Shown here: positions 49,429 to 59,979 of the stretch, in pieces
How the letters are laid out: every line of letters begins with the position of its first letter
Numbering within the stretch: the first letter of the stretch is position 1
Assembly: GCF_001659605.2 (NCBI RefSeq)
Contig: NC_035176.2
Span: forward strand, 30,064,716-30,128,715
Direction: 5' to 3'
DNA from: Manihot esculenta
Lineage: Eukaryota; Streptophyta; Magnoliopsida; Malpighiales; Euphorbiaceae
Length of the DNA stretch: 64,000 nucleotides
Made by a program: the position numbers and the translations under genes
Notes under the pieces: generated by a model
The model's input: the letters and a program-made list of their open reading frames with translations, nothing else
The model's database searches: none
What the model was told of the DNA's origin: nothing

Positions 49429-50238
49429 AAGATGCTAAAGATGGATGGAGATAATAATTGTTGTTTCTGTTTCAAAGGTTTGGCAAAGGCTTTTTGACAA
49501 TGTGCGCGCGATGCGTAGAAGATGAGAGAATGCGGGGCATTTTGTTTACACCCACGATTACTTGCTGAAGATGAAGATCGTTCTCTCACGCGCCCCTTCC
49601 TGGCCAATCATAAGAGAACGTGTCCGTTGGTGAAAAGATAGTTTGCTAGGGTATAACATGCACTGACAGTCTCAAGCTTAGTATATTATTCATGTAAAAT
49701 TATTATTATTATTATTATTATATTAAATTAAAGAGACTTACAAATTTAGTCGAGTAAATTTAAGAGATATTATATTTTAATTTTTTTTTATTTAAAAAAA
49801 AAATTTAGTATCTTGACTAAAAAGGGAATATTTGAAACAAAAGCCTAATTCATGAAGTTATTTTTGGCCCAATTTTCTCAAGTAGCTTGGCTATCTTCCA
49901 CAGTCTCCAGCCAGATTTGGACCAACTTTAAATCTTTCATGCGTATGGTTTCCATCTTCTGATTCATGCTCCTAATTTCGCCACTATCTTCCATAATCTA
50001 ATAATATTATAATACGTGAAATAAAAATAATTAATAAGAGAAAAAAAAGTTAATTTAATTTTTTTATCTTATTCAATATATGTGTCAAAATGCAAATGGT
50101 TTAGATTAAAAAGTTAAATTATTTAATATTGTTCTTAATAATAGCCTAGATTAAAAACAATATGAAAGATTTATGATTAAATTAATAAAAATATTAGGGA
50201 AAAACCCATCTCTTCTCTAGTTAAAATATTGGTGAAAA
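49429..50238. other. Upstream region of the LOR gene
   Basis: GC-richer to about 49620 (probably promoter), then AT-rich with an (ATT)n microsatellite at 49698-49721. No gene seen. Confidence 0.5.
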
Positions 50239-50248
50239 AACTTTTAAG

Positions 50249-50712
50249 TAGGGGTGAGCATTCGGTCAGTTCGGTTCAAAACCGAACCGAACCGAATAAA
50301 CCAAAAATCGAAATTTTAGATTTTATGAAAATCGAACCGAACCGATTTTGGTCAGAAACCAAATCGAACCGAACCAGTCTGATTCAGTTCGATTCGGTTC
50401 GATTTGATCGGTTTCGAATTTTAATATTTTTTAAATTTTTTACACTTTATTTTTAGTATTTTAAAATTTAATTAAAATATTTTAATTTTAATATAATTTA
50501 ATTTCTCTATATTATTGAAAAAACATATTATTATTCCTAATCGGTTCGGTTTTTTCGGTTTTTTTCTGATCAAAACCGAACCGAACCGAAATAACTGAAA
50601 TTTCTGAAATTTAAAACCGAACCGAACCGAAATGTATAAAAAATCGAATCAAATTTTCAAATCGGTTCGGTTCGATCGGTTTTTTCAGTTCGAACCGGAT
50701 TCTGCTCACCCC
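50249..50712. mobile_element. MULE-like MITE with a 10-bp target-site duplication
   Basis: The block reads GGGGTGAGCA at its left end (50251) and ends TGCTCACCCC at 50712, an inverted repeat of 10 bases. AACTTTTAAG flanks it on both sides, at 50239-50248 and 50713-50722, an exact 10-bp duplication; 9-10 bp is the Mutator superfamily norm. Inside, GGTTCGGTT and AACCGAACC motifs recur in both orientations, so the whole element can fold on itself. There is no transposase and the 75-codon frame inside follows the repeats. Confidence 0.8.
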
Positions 50713-50722
50713 AACTTTTAAG

Positions 50723-51649
50723 AAGAAAAAAAGATACCCTGAAGGGTAAAAACAAACAAAAAGTTACAAAATCAGAGTCTTCTCTTAAGCCTTAGCTAAG
50801 AATCTACCATAAAAATATAATTATTTTTAAAAAAAAAAGAAGAAAGGCATGCAATAAGATGCATGCGTTTCCCAATTAATTTGGTATGTACACTCCTTCT
50901 CCTGCCCTCTCTTTATTTATTATTTTTTATTTGCCAATAATTCAACTGAGAACGCATGCAATTAACCTATTAACAACCAATCTGGAGTCTAACATTAATA
51001 ATTATAGACGGAGTAACCCTCCATTAAATATTTTTTTTTACAAAATTATCCCCCATATTTATCCTTAACTACACAAATAAATAAATAAATAAATATTACT
51101 TTCATTCCATAATATTTATTATTTAAAATCTATTCATCAAATTAATAAAATTAATTAATAACTTTAATGTTAGAAAATTTTATAATAATTTATTTAAAAC
51201 ACCTTTTAGATAATCATATTTTTTATATATATTAGTATCAAGTGATTTAAAAATTAATAATATATAAAAAATAAAAATTAACATTATTTTGAAATTTTTA
51301 CATTAATAGATAATTTCAAATTAAAAGAAAATCTAAAACAATGTTATTATGGAAACGTAATTATAACTAATAATATAAATTAATTATTCCTTTAAAAAAA
51401 ATAATATAGTGAATTCTTATTTGTAAATCCAATCTACCAACTTCACCTACCCTAAAAAAAGATGAGGCTCGCGTGAATTATATTACGTATGCATTATTAC
51501 TATATTTTTCCAGCATGCATGTATTTATTTATTACTTTTGTACTTCAACGTTAGTTTGATAATTTTTTTTAAATAGAATCGAGAGTTTAATATTTTATTT
51601 TTATTATGTAAATAAAATAATATTAATAACTATAAAAAAATATACTCAC
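50723..51649. other. Intergenic AT-rich DNA
   Basis: No gene or element recognised. A 60-codon frame at 50886 lacks any family resemblance. Confidence 0.5.
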
Positions 51650-51730
51650 ACGTTAATCTGATGATAAGTGTATTCAATTAAATATAAGAGATGGTTCGAA
51701 TTGCGGCTCGCTGTTTCAAAAAAAATAAAC
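51650..51730 (+). repeat. tRNA-derived SINE-like remnant
   Basis: TTAATCTGATGATAAG (51653-51668) resembles a Pol III A box and GGTTCGAATTG (51693-51703) a B box, about 40 bases apart as in tRNA-related SINE heads. It ends in an A-rich run. No tail or duplication can be fixed, so it is a fragment at best. Confidence 0.35.
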
Positions 51731-51756
51731 GACAATCTTTCATACTTTTTCTTTCA

Positions 51757-51768
51757 TATATATATATA
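51757..51768 (+). promoter_or_regulatory. TATA-like run of the WUN1-like gene
   Basis: TATATATATATA is the only core-promoter candidate. It lies just 17 bases before the first in-frame ATG (51785), which argues that translation starts at a later Met. Confidence 0.45.
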
Positions 51769-51784
51769 GTTTTATTTTCATAGC

Positions 51785-52333
51785 ATGCACACAACGTCCT
51801 ATATGCAGCCTTCTCTAGCTATCTTTCAATTAGCAATGAGGATCAGCCACAAGGAATTGATGCCGGAGAAAAATATTATCAAGTTTCCGGCATCGGAGGT
51901 GGAAACCCATAATCGGAGAATCATCAAAGGGCTTTACAAAGCTCTAGCAAGTAACCAGACTGAGATAGCTGCTAAGCTTTTAGTGACGTCTTCTGAGCTT
52001 GAATGGTGGTTCCATGGACCTCCCCATTGCAACCACATGATGCGCATACTTACAGGGGATCGATCAAGGCAAATCGAATTCAGATTCAAGCCTCGGAGCA
52101 TCAAGTGTATTGGAGACCGTGTGATCGTGGAGGGATGGAAGGGATTGAAGGTGTATTGGGTGCACGTGTGGAGTTTTGAGGATGGAATAGTTACTCAATT
52201 TCGTGAGTACTTCAACACATGGCTGACGGTGATTCACAGAGTGTCGGAGGATGGAGATGCGATTCGATTGTGGCAAAGTGAACCTCGACAGCGTTTGAAT
52301 CGTTCTTTGCCTGATCTTGTTCTTGCCATGTAA
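51785..52333 (+). CDS. Wound-induced protein 1 (WUN1/WI12)-like, SnoaL/NTF2-like fold
   Basis: 182 codons from the first ATG, single exon. The family core runs from RRIIKGLYKALASNQ to RVSEDGD and includes the signature ELEWWFHGPPHCNHMMRILTG. The segments FRFKPRSI, RVIVEGWKG and YWVHVWSFEDGIVTQFREYFNTW complete the cone-shaped SnoaL/NTF2-like domain; the conserved tail WQSEPRQRLNRSLPDLVLAM is present. Relatives are small, cytosolic or wall-associated proteins induced by wounding, senescence or salt; no enzymatic activity is established. Alternative starts in frame are Met at 51803, 51836 and 51860. The TATA run at 51757-51768 would place transcription start near 51790, so 51836 or 51860 is more likely than 51785. 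Confidence 0.88.
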   Translation: MHTTSYMQPSLAIFQLAMRISHKELMPEKNIIKFPASEVETHNRRIIKGLYKALASNQTEIAAKLLVTSSELEWWFHGPPHCNHMMRILTGDRSRQIEFRFKPRSIKCIGDRVIVEGWKGLKVYWVHVWSFEDGIVTQFREYFNTWLTVIHRVSEDGDAIRLWQSEPRQRLNRSLPDLVLAM

Positions 52334-54368
52334 GGTGTGTCTCTGCCAATTTTATGTAATAATAATAATTTTTAGCCTTTGGGCTGTTATTGTTAGATGT
52401 TGTTATTTGGGCTATGTGTTGGGTTCACCCTAAGCCCATAAAAAACTAGAACAAGTTACAGCACAGCACCAACTCAGACCGCACCCGGCTCACGTTAACT
52501 TTGTTTGCCCTTGAACTGCTAACCTGCTTTCTCTTTTTTTATCTTTTGTTTAAAAAAAAAAAAGAACCGCGGTACATATAATATAACTTTGGAAAAGAGC
52601 AGGAATACGCATCATAGAGTTGTCGTCTCAATGTCGGACCCACAGGCATCAGGATCTCAGGACCCCACGAGTGGGTGGGTCCCATTTGAAGGAGGGGACA
52701 TTGAGAAGTGTGCTCACGCTTAAGAGAGAGCGCGTGGTTGTCAGAAATCCGGGAAGGTGGGCTTTGTGGGAGTGGCCCGTACGGAAATGCTCAGTTAGAT
52801 CCATGAGAGTGGTTTTTGCTTTGTTTGCAAGTAAAACAAGGTGCCGTGAACGACAGTCATGTTGCTTTCTTTCTCTAACCCATGAAACGTCCACTTCAAT
52901 TTTAGCAGTTTTTCTTTTTATTATTATTTTTTGCATCAAGTAATCCTGACCGTCTATTTTTATTTAGTAATGTTATTTATATTATAATTATTTTCTTTAA
53001 AAAACATTTTTTGGAGCAAATCTTAATTTTAACTTAAATATTTTAGTTTATAAATCTGTGTCTTAATTTCCAGTTGCAACTAACAATATGAGTTGGCATT
53101 TGTCACGTGCTGCAGTGATGTGGCTCACTGTCTTTTTACAGAAAAATAAAATTCAATTTTAATCCCTGAAAAATGAATTATTAGAGCAGTTACAAACTTC
53201 AAAATAATCAACTTAATAAACTATAAAAAAAAATATATTAAATTTTATAAATTTAAAAAAACTAATCGTTTATTCTAGTTTGACTTAAACCTGAAGGAAC
53301 AAAGATCCAATTATATTAAAAAGTATTGTTAAATAAATTGAGTTACCAAATTCCCAAGAAAAAGAATGTAAAATCTGGAATTTGATGAAAGGATGAAATC
53401 TTGGAGGAGATGAAGAAATGGCAAAGATTCCAAGCAAAAGGCAACCAACAATTGGATCAAAACATCATCATATTACTACCGATTTTGGTCATAGTCTCTG
53501 GTTTGTCTCAAAATCAGAGCAGATTCCGGGGTTCAAAAACCCAACTCCGTCCTCCATTACCCAAATTTAAAAAAAAAAAAAACTTTCTCTCTCTCCTACG
53601 CAGCCATCACGTGTCCATCTCAGGTACTACATCGTGTTTTTCGCTTGGCCTCTGCAACCACCACCCCACCAGCGAGACACTGGCTCAGAAAATAATACAC
53701 CCACACCGCAGAGATATTGCAGAGCAACAGAGAAGGAGCGGAGACTTCTGGGCTCTCAAAAACTCACTCAAATTCGATCAAGACTCTTTCTTTTTAAAAT
53801 TTTTTTTATCAAGCAAAAAATTTTGCAAAATGGGTTCGTACTCAGAGTTGCAGGCTTTTCCACCAGCCGTCTTTACCATTATTACCACTATCATTATTAC
53901 CATGCACAAAGGTTGTGTCTCCAGAAATATCAGATCTCTCCCTCTCCACGCACAGTCTGTGATAATAATGACTCTCTTTTTATCCTTATTATCTCTCTTT
54001 TTACTCTCTCTTAATTCTCCCGTTAATCTTCTCTGCCTGCAACCATAATCGCCTTCTGCTATAAATGACACATTTACATCCATGTACTGCTCTGCTCTAG
54101 TTTCAGCTCCTGCCGCTGCTCTCTCTTTTTTTCCTCCTTTCCTTTCTTTTCTTTTCTTTTCTTTTTCTCTTCTGCGTTGCAGATGATTTAATTACTGCCT
54201 CTGCCACACTCTAAGCTTTCGTTTGCTATAGCATTTGCAACCTAACGTTACTTCTTTGTCCCTTACTATTTGCTACTTGGGGTTGCTTTGTTACTTCTTC
54301 TTCTTCTTGTACTACTTGCCTGCTCTCATTTTCGCTTCTTCTTTTGAGTTTTCTTCGAGAAAAATAAA
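52334..54368. other. Intergenic region, including promoter and leader of the G-gamma gene
   Basis: A GC-richer island at 52560-52880 has unconvincing open frames on both strands. A G-box, CACGTG, lies at about 53103. From 53570 to 54360 there are long CT-rich runs (for example CTTTTCTTTTCTTTTC near 54150) typical of a plant 5' UTR. A 215-codon frame at 53401-54048 has no recognisable domain and biased composition, and I do not call it a gene. Confidence 0.5.
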
Positions 54369-56418
54369 ATGGCAGAAAGTTATAGAGTAGTGACAGCATC
54401 CAAGTCGGGTTGCTCTTCCTCAGTGCCGTCGTTGCCTCCTCCTCGCCCAAAGTCTCCGCCCAAGTATCCCGATTTGTATGGCAAGCGCAGGGAAATGGCT
54501 AAGGTGCAGATGCTTGAGAGAGAAATCGGTTTTCTAGAGGTACGTTATGAATTTGCTGCAGTACTTTTTCTTTTTTCTTTAGCGCACTGTGTATATGACT
54601 GCAGTGAAATAAAGGGGAAAGGAAATTTTTTAAACAGCTCCTACTGCTCTATTAACTCATTGCTTCTGTGGCGATGTTTCATAAGCAAGACTTGGTAACC
54701 TTTTTTTAAAAAAAAAGTAGAATATGAAGGTACAATCTTTCTTGTTGGGAACATTGAATTGAATCATAAAGAAAAACAAACCATCAAACACTTGTAGCTG
54801 TAGATGGAAATCGGTAATTTCTAGGTGGGTAGCCTGTTGCTGATGCAGGAAAATTGCTGAACTTTCATTGTTAGACTGATAATTACAGTAATAGTAGCTT
54901 AGAAGTAAACAATTTAACATTATTTTCATATTTATCCAGTCAATTAGTAGATCATAGTTGCTAAGAGAGATTTTCTTTGACTGAAATTTCATGTCAGTGA
55001 GTAATACTCCTCTCATGATCTCCTGATTTCTGAAAATTTCTGAAAAAAAAATGTGGCTGTGGTCTGAATGTGGTCCTAATTGAAACATCATGTGATGAGC
55101 TTCACTAAAGACAGAAAATCAATAATTTCATTTTTATGATAAAAGCTGAGCAATGCAATTATATGTCTGTTTCTACTAATTCAATATCATGAAGTTTGTG
55201 CACCGCCAGAACTCAAGCAAATAAACAAGCCATTAGTCTTTTTCTCTTGTTCTTTTTGTGAGTTTTTATCATCTTCCGTTTCACTTTGAGCAGGAGGAAC
55301 TAAAATCTGTTGACAGCCTCCAGCCTGCATCCAGATGCTGCAAAGAGTATGTTGGTTTTGAATTTGTATTTGCATTTGCCTTGCATAGCTTATAATCCTC
55401 CAAAATATTTTCTGTAGAAATATCTCACTGCTGCATTTTCGATTTCGGATTACATTTTCATAAATCTGAGATAAGTGGAAATTGTGTTCATCTATGATCA
55501 GCTAGTTGTAATTGATTGAAGTAACATTCTGCAGGGTCACTGAATTTGTGGTTGCAAACCCAGATCCTTTAATACTTACGTAAGAATGTTAACATTGTCC
55601 TTTACATGTTTTCTCTCCATTTATAAATGGCGAATGTTAGCCTAATTATCTCCTTTTTTAACTTTCAAGCAGAAGTAGAAAGAATCGAAGGTCTTGTCGA
55701 TTTTGGAAGTGGCTATGGTACTGTTTTCTTGTTCTGTGTTGTCTTATGGTCTATATCTCTTTGCTCATCAGCATCCAGTTCATAATTTTACACAATTAAG
55801 TACTCATGTCTTCACTCTGCTGTTGTGACCTGCAGTGGAATACCCTGCTTTAACTTCTCATGGATTTGTTGTTGCTGCTACTCGGGATGCTCTTTTCACA
55901 TACACTTACCGCGCTGCTGCGACTGCAACTGTGACTGTAATCCGTGTGACCTATGTAACTGCTGTTCATGTTTTCGCTGTCCAGCACCCAAGTGGCGGTG
56001 TTGCTCTTTCCGGAGCTGTTGCCCTTGCACTTGCTCAAGCTGTTGCCCTTGCTCTTGCTCGGACTGTTGCCCATGCTCTTGCTCTTGTCCTTGCCCTTGC
56101 CCTTGCCCTTGCCCTTGCTCTTGCTCTTGCCCTTGCCCTTGCCCTTGCCCTTGCTCTTGCTCCTGTCCTAAATCCAGTTGCTGTAAAAACATCTCATGCT
56201 GCAGTGACTGCTGCAGATGCGGACTTCCCTCGTGCCCAGATTGCTCTTGCTGTTCATGCCCAAAATGCAGCAATTGCAGTTGCTGCACCTCGTTATGTTG
56301 TTGTCCTAAATGGACATGCTCTGCTCCTAAATGTCCGAAACGCCCCAAGTGTCCTAAGGTACGTCTTTGTTGCAATTGTACAAAAACATCTTGTAATCCA
56401 TGTTGTCTATTCTTTTAG
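54369..56418 (+). CDS. GG3: Heterotrimeric G-protein gamma subunit, type C with Cys-rich tail (AGG3/GS3/DEP1 class)
   Basis: Five exons: 54369-54539, 55294-55346, 55535-55579, 55673-55717 and 55836-56418, all with GT-AG introns and consistent phases, giving 298 residues. Residues 1-40 are Ser/Pro-rich. The G-gamma domain begins YPDLYGKRREMAKVQMLEREIGFLE, a coiled coil that pairs with G-beta, and includes a DPLI variant of the DPLL motif. A short basic and aromatic link (RKNRRSCRFWKWL, then FNFSWICCCC) leads into a tail of about 193 residues in which I count about 74 cysteines. There is no CaaX box. This architecture defines the plant-only type-C gamma subunits; rice GS3 and DEP1 and Arabidopsis AGG3 control organ size, panicle form and stress responses at the plasma membrane. 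Arabidopsis AGG3 is about 250 residues, so this tail is longer. A GTACGT near the end (56358) looks like a splice donor, but reading on continues the Cys-rich tail. Confidence 0.93.
56077..56166 (+). repeat. In-frame hexanucleotide microsatellite in the G-gamma tail
   Basis: Fifteen consecutive 6-base units of the form YCTTGC (first two and last variant) lie in the reading frame: five CCTTGC at 56089-56118, two TCTTGC, four CCTTGC at 56131-56154, then TCTTGC. They encode runs of Pro-Cys and Ser-Cys. Any gain or loss of whole units keeps the frame. Confidence 0.93.
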
Positions 56419-56553
56419 CATAATTAAGTTATGCAGTATTGGAGAAAGCCTTATCTCCAATAATACCATTCAATTTCTACAGAGAGTTTAGGAACTTGTA
56501 ATTTATTTTGCTTGCTTGTTTGTTTTCAGCTTCAAATATCCTAAGATTTTGCT

Positions 56554-56559
56554 AATAAA
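56554..56559 (+). terminator. Polyadenylation signal candidate of the G-gamma gene
   Basis: AATAAA 136 bases after the stop codon at 56416-56418, on the coding strand. Plant signals are loose, so this is only a candidate. Confidence 0.4.
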
Positions 56560-57956
56560 CACTCAAAAAGCCTTGCTCAGTGATTAATCTGAGATGATTT
56601 ATTTCATCCACATCCATAATTCAATCAAATCTGCTGAACTACCAAATATTGGTGGCAATTAATTGAACTGGCAGGCCATATTCTTGATGGCCTATGGTTG
56701 CTACTGGCCTCTGGCTTCCTGCAGCTGCAAAGGCTGAAACTACAGGGAGCTGTCTTTTTCTCCACTTCTCTAAATTATAGCTACTTCCAGATAAGGCTAT
56801 ATATGGGCAGCCAGCTTTGTGTCTCTCAGTAATCCAAGTATGGCAGTAGTGGCTGCAAAGTGGTAAGCTTATCAAACAATGGATCAATAATTTAAATAAT
56901 AGACCATAACTAGTATTAGAAATAGTGTATTGGATTTAACAAGTACATTATACAGAGACCAAGAGGGTAAGGATTAGTTGGGTCTTGTTGCCCTAATTGC
57001 TGGGGGATGTTCCTATGGATGAGTAAGTAGAGGGTGCAAATTTTGCAGTTAGGGCCTAGGCCATAGGGATAATTCCCAACTGAGCAACCTTGTTAGTCTG
57101 AGGAATATTGGTTCAAGAAAGATTACATCTAGTTCTTAAAAATCCCATTATTTAATAAAGTACCAAGCAATTTTTCATAAAATGTTTTTTCTATATATAT
57201 AAACCAACTCTAGGGAAAAAACATTATCTAATACAGCAATGTTTTTTCTATATAAAATGTTATATGCAGTAATTTTTCCTACTTTTTGGGCTTTCTAAAA
57301 CAAAACTAGCTCTTGTGAACCTCTCATTTATGTTATTAAGTTGACAATTAAGTGGCCTACAAAATAATAAAATTTATTAAAATTTATGGTATTAAAAATT
57401 TAATTAAAAACATAATTATTGCAAATATGAGTTTCACTTAAAAATCTAATTAAAAAGATATTAATTTGTTGCAATTAAATTTGGCTAACTGCATCATCAG
57501 GGAGTTTGCATCTCAAACCAAATCACAACCATTTTATTATTTTGATTCGAATATATTAAATCATCTTATATAACTAATCTGAATCATATTATGTAAGATT
57601 AAATAATAGAAAAGATCCAAAATGTATATTATACTATTTATCACCTCAAGAAAAATAAAAGTTTATTAGCCTCTTCATTCGAACTATATGGATATAAAGA
57701 CTGAGCTCTGGTAAACAAGACATATCTTAATCTCACATGGGTAGAAGCTTCCTGAGATCAAAAACTTCTCAAGGCGTAAAGAATACAATGTCATTGAGAA
57801 TATTAACAAAAATTTAGTAAAAAAATCAAATTAATAGCATGTAAACTCAAGTATTTCAGTGTGTGTTGCTAAGCTCAGTTATTTGTCAATTTAGATTTAT
57901 CATAAAATTCAGATACTAAGGAGGGCGAGATATAGCTCAAATATATGAAGAAAATA
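56560..57956. other. Intergenic region
   Basis: No gene recognised. Composition is balanced to about 57150 and AT-rich afterwards. A short duplicated phrase containing TTTTTTCTATATA and AAAATGTT occurs at about 57180-57260. Confidence 0.5.
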
Positions 57957-58219
57957 TTACCAGCTTATAATGAAGGAGGAGCAGAAAATACAAGCATCAC
58001 ATATAGACCAAGGATCGACATCTGAAGAACACCAGGCGGAGAGAGTAGAGCTCTTTGATTCTGTAGATTTTTGAGAAACTGGGTCTTTAGAGAAGAAGCA
58101 CCGAAGAGCATTCCAAGAGTTATAGGCCCAGAAAACGTAACTCGTCGTTTCCACACTGGCATCAAACAATAAAGAAGAATCAAAACTCTATCCTGCATCA
58201 AACTGAAAGACATCAGCAT
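57957..58219 (-). other. Unassigned hydrophobic open frame (possible exon remnant)
   Basis: An 84-codon minus-strand frame with two hydrophobic stretches (FSGPITLGMLFGASS and MSILGLYVMLVFSAPPSL), overlapped by an equally long frame one base off. I recognise no family. It lies next to TPR gene fragments on the same strand and could be a remnant of a neighbouring gene or chance. Confidence 0.2.
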
Positions 58220-58400
58220 ATACAGGAAGTTTCAAGAGAGAATAAGATCACCACTGAAACATTAACCTGTCTGCGTGTAGAAGAAAAGGAAGGAAAAATA
58301 ATACGTCAAGCTAAAACACAATAGATCTAAAACACACCTTTACCACATGAGTGGTCAACAACCGCTTTTGTTGTTGAGGGCTCTAACAGTGATAGGCGGT

Positions 58401-59930
58401 TGTCGAAGCCGTAAAAAATAAACCTATTAAACAATCAACAATAAACTTGTAGATAGTGGCAATAGGGTCGAACCACAGGGAATTGACACTAAAGATCTTC
58501 CTAATAATAACCAAGATGAGAAAATAACAAATAATTAAAAGAGGGGGGTTTGAGTTGATGAATTAAAACTAAATAGCAAAAGAAAGCAATAATTTAAAGA
58601 TGAGTAAATCAATAAGAGAAAAACTTCTAGTTGAAGTATGGATCTTACTTCAGATTGTTTAGAATTGATCATTGATTCTTTAACTCTACTATTTATTCCA
58701 ATAAATTAGTTTTGGATGTGGAAGACGCTTCTCACAATCCAAATTCCTCCTTAGTTCTAGGTTGATTAGGAAACGTTCGCTAATCAAACACTAGTTAACA
58801 AGTTGCCAAGGAACGTCCTTTGGGCATTATAGCATCGAACAACTGTTAACTGCATTAAGACTTAGAGAAACCTAATTTTAACCTTGCCAACCGCGTGGTC
58901 AAGTTTAGATCATGCAATTTGATTAAATGTGAGTTTAAACAATTTAAGCAATTACGGACCTAAATCATTCAATCAATTTATCACTTAAGCAATTTAAAAG
59001 CAATGGGCTCTTATTGATTCTAAAAGCAAAGTAATAATTATGGAAAAGATCAGATTGCATAAATATTGAAATAAACAAGAGTTCAACAATGGAGTATTAA
59101 ATCTCTCAATTCATCACAAAATCTGAAATTCACCAACTTCAACTAGAAAAGAAGGAGTTTAGCCACTCATGGTGGACTAAATACACAAAAAGATGAAAAG
59201 AAAAGAAAAATGAAGATGCTGGAGAGTTTCTGGCGAGTTGAGTTGCTGATCCCACGATGGCTTGCTGGTTTGGAGGCTCTCCTTTTATAGCTGCAGATTT
59301 CCATCCATCTAGGGTTTCAAAATTCCTTTTTGATTTGGTATTTGACTCCTCTTTTGATGTTGAATTTAATTGCAATTGAAATTCCTTGGATGAGAAGTTC
59401 TTTTTGTGGCTCTTGGATTTGTATTGATAGTGATTGAGTTGGATTTGACTTCTGAAAATTCGGATTTCTGTTTTCTGCCCAAATTCCCGCTCTGCTGTCA
59501 GTTTCTGTTGTGAAAGTGATTTGCCCGGTGATTTGACCAGTTTCTTCAAGTGATTGGGCAAATCACAGATCCGATCACGTTTCTGCGAGTCAGTTCTCTC
59601 TGTCTTCTGGGAGTGACTTGGCCAGTGACTTGGCCAGTGTCTTCGAGTGTCCTGGGCAAATCACTGCCCATATCACTTCTGCCTGTTGCCTCCAGGTTTC
59701 TGCTTCAGCTTGATCTGGGCAGATCATTGGGCAAATCACTGACCCAATCACTTTTCTGTCAATTTTCTGCACTTTTTCTCCAATTTTCCAATTTCTTCCT
59801 TTTCTATAAAAACAAGATAAAAATCATAAATTAAACTAAAAAATGTGTAAATAAGTAATAGAAAAGATAATAAAAATGCGGCTAATTTATGCTTGATCAA
59901 ACAGCCAACAGATATGTTATCAAATAATTA
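58401..59930. repeat. Unclassified interspersed repeat candidate (about 1.5 kb)
   Basis: The block begins near TGTCGAAGCCGTAAAAAATA and contains the phrase GGGTCGAACCACAGGGA, which I associate with widespread non-coding plant repeats. It has internal short repeats of GGGCAAATCAC at about 59556, 59653 and 59738, and ends near GCGGCTAATTTATGCTTGATC. It appears to sit inside an intron of the fragmented TPR gene. Neither LTRs, TIRs nor a flanking duplication could be fixed; open frames on both strands have no domains. Confidence 0.35.
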
Positions 59931-59979
59931 GCATCAAGCAATTGCATAACCAAATAGATTTTTTACAGTAAGAAATTAC

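Noticed and set aside
49359..49607. Upstream extension of the LOR first exon
   Set aside because: A TATA box at 49421-49428 lies within it and the LOR family starts at the Met encoded at 49358.
53401..54048. 215-codon plus-strand frame before the G-gamma gene
   Set aside because: Biased composition, no domain, poly-A and CT-rich tracts inside, and it lies in the probable promoter and 5' UTR.
55896..56375. 159-codon antisense frame with Gln-Gly/Gln-Glu repeats opposite the G-gamma tail, and a plus-strand Ala-Leu repeat frame
   Set aside because: Both are mirror images of the hexanucleotide repeat. Only the Cys frame continues the spliced G-gamma exons.
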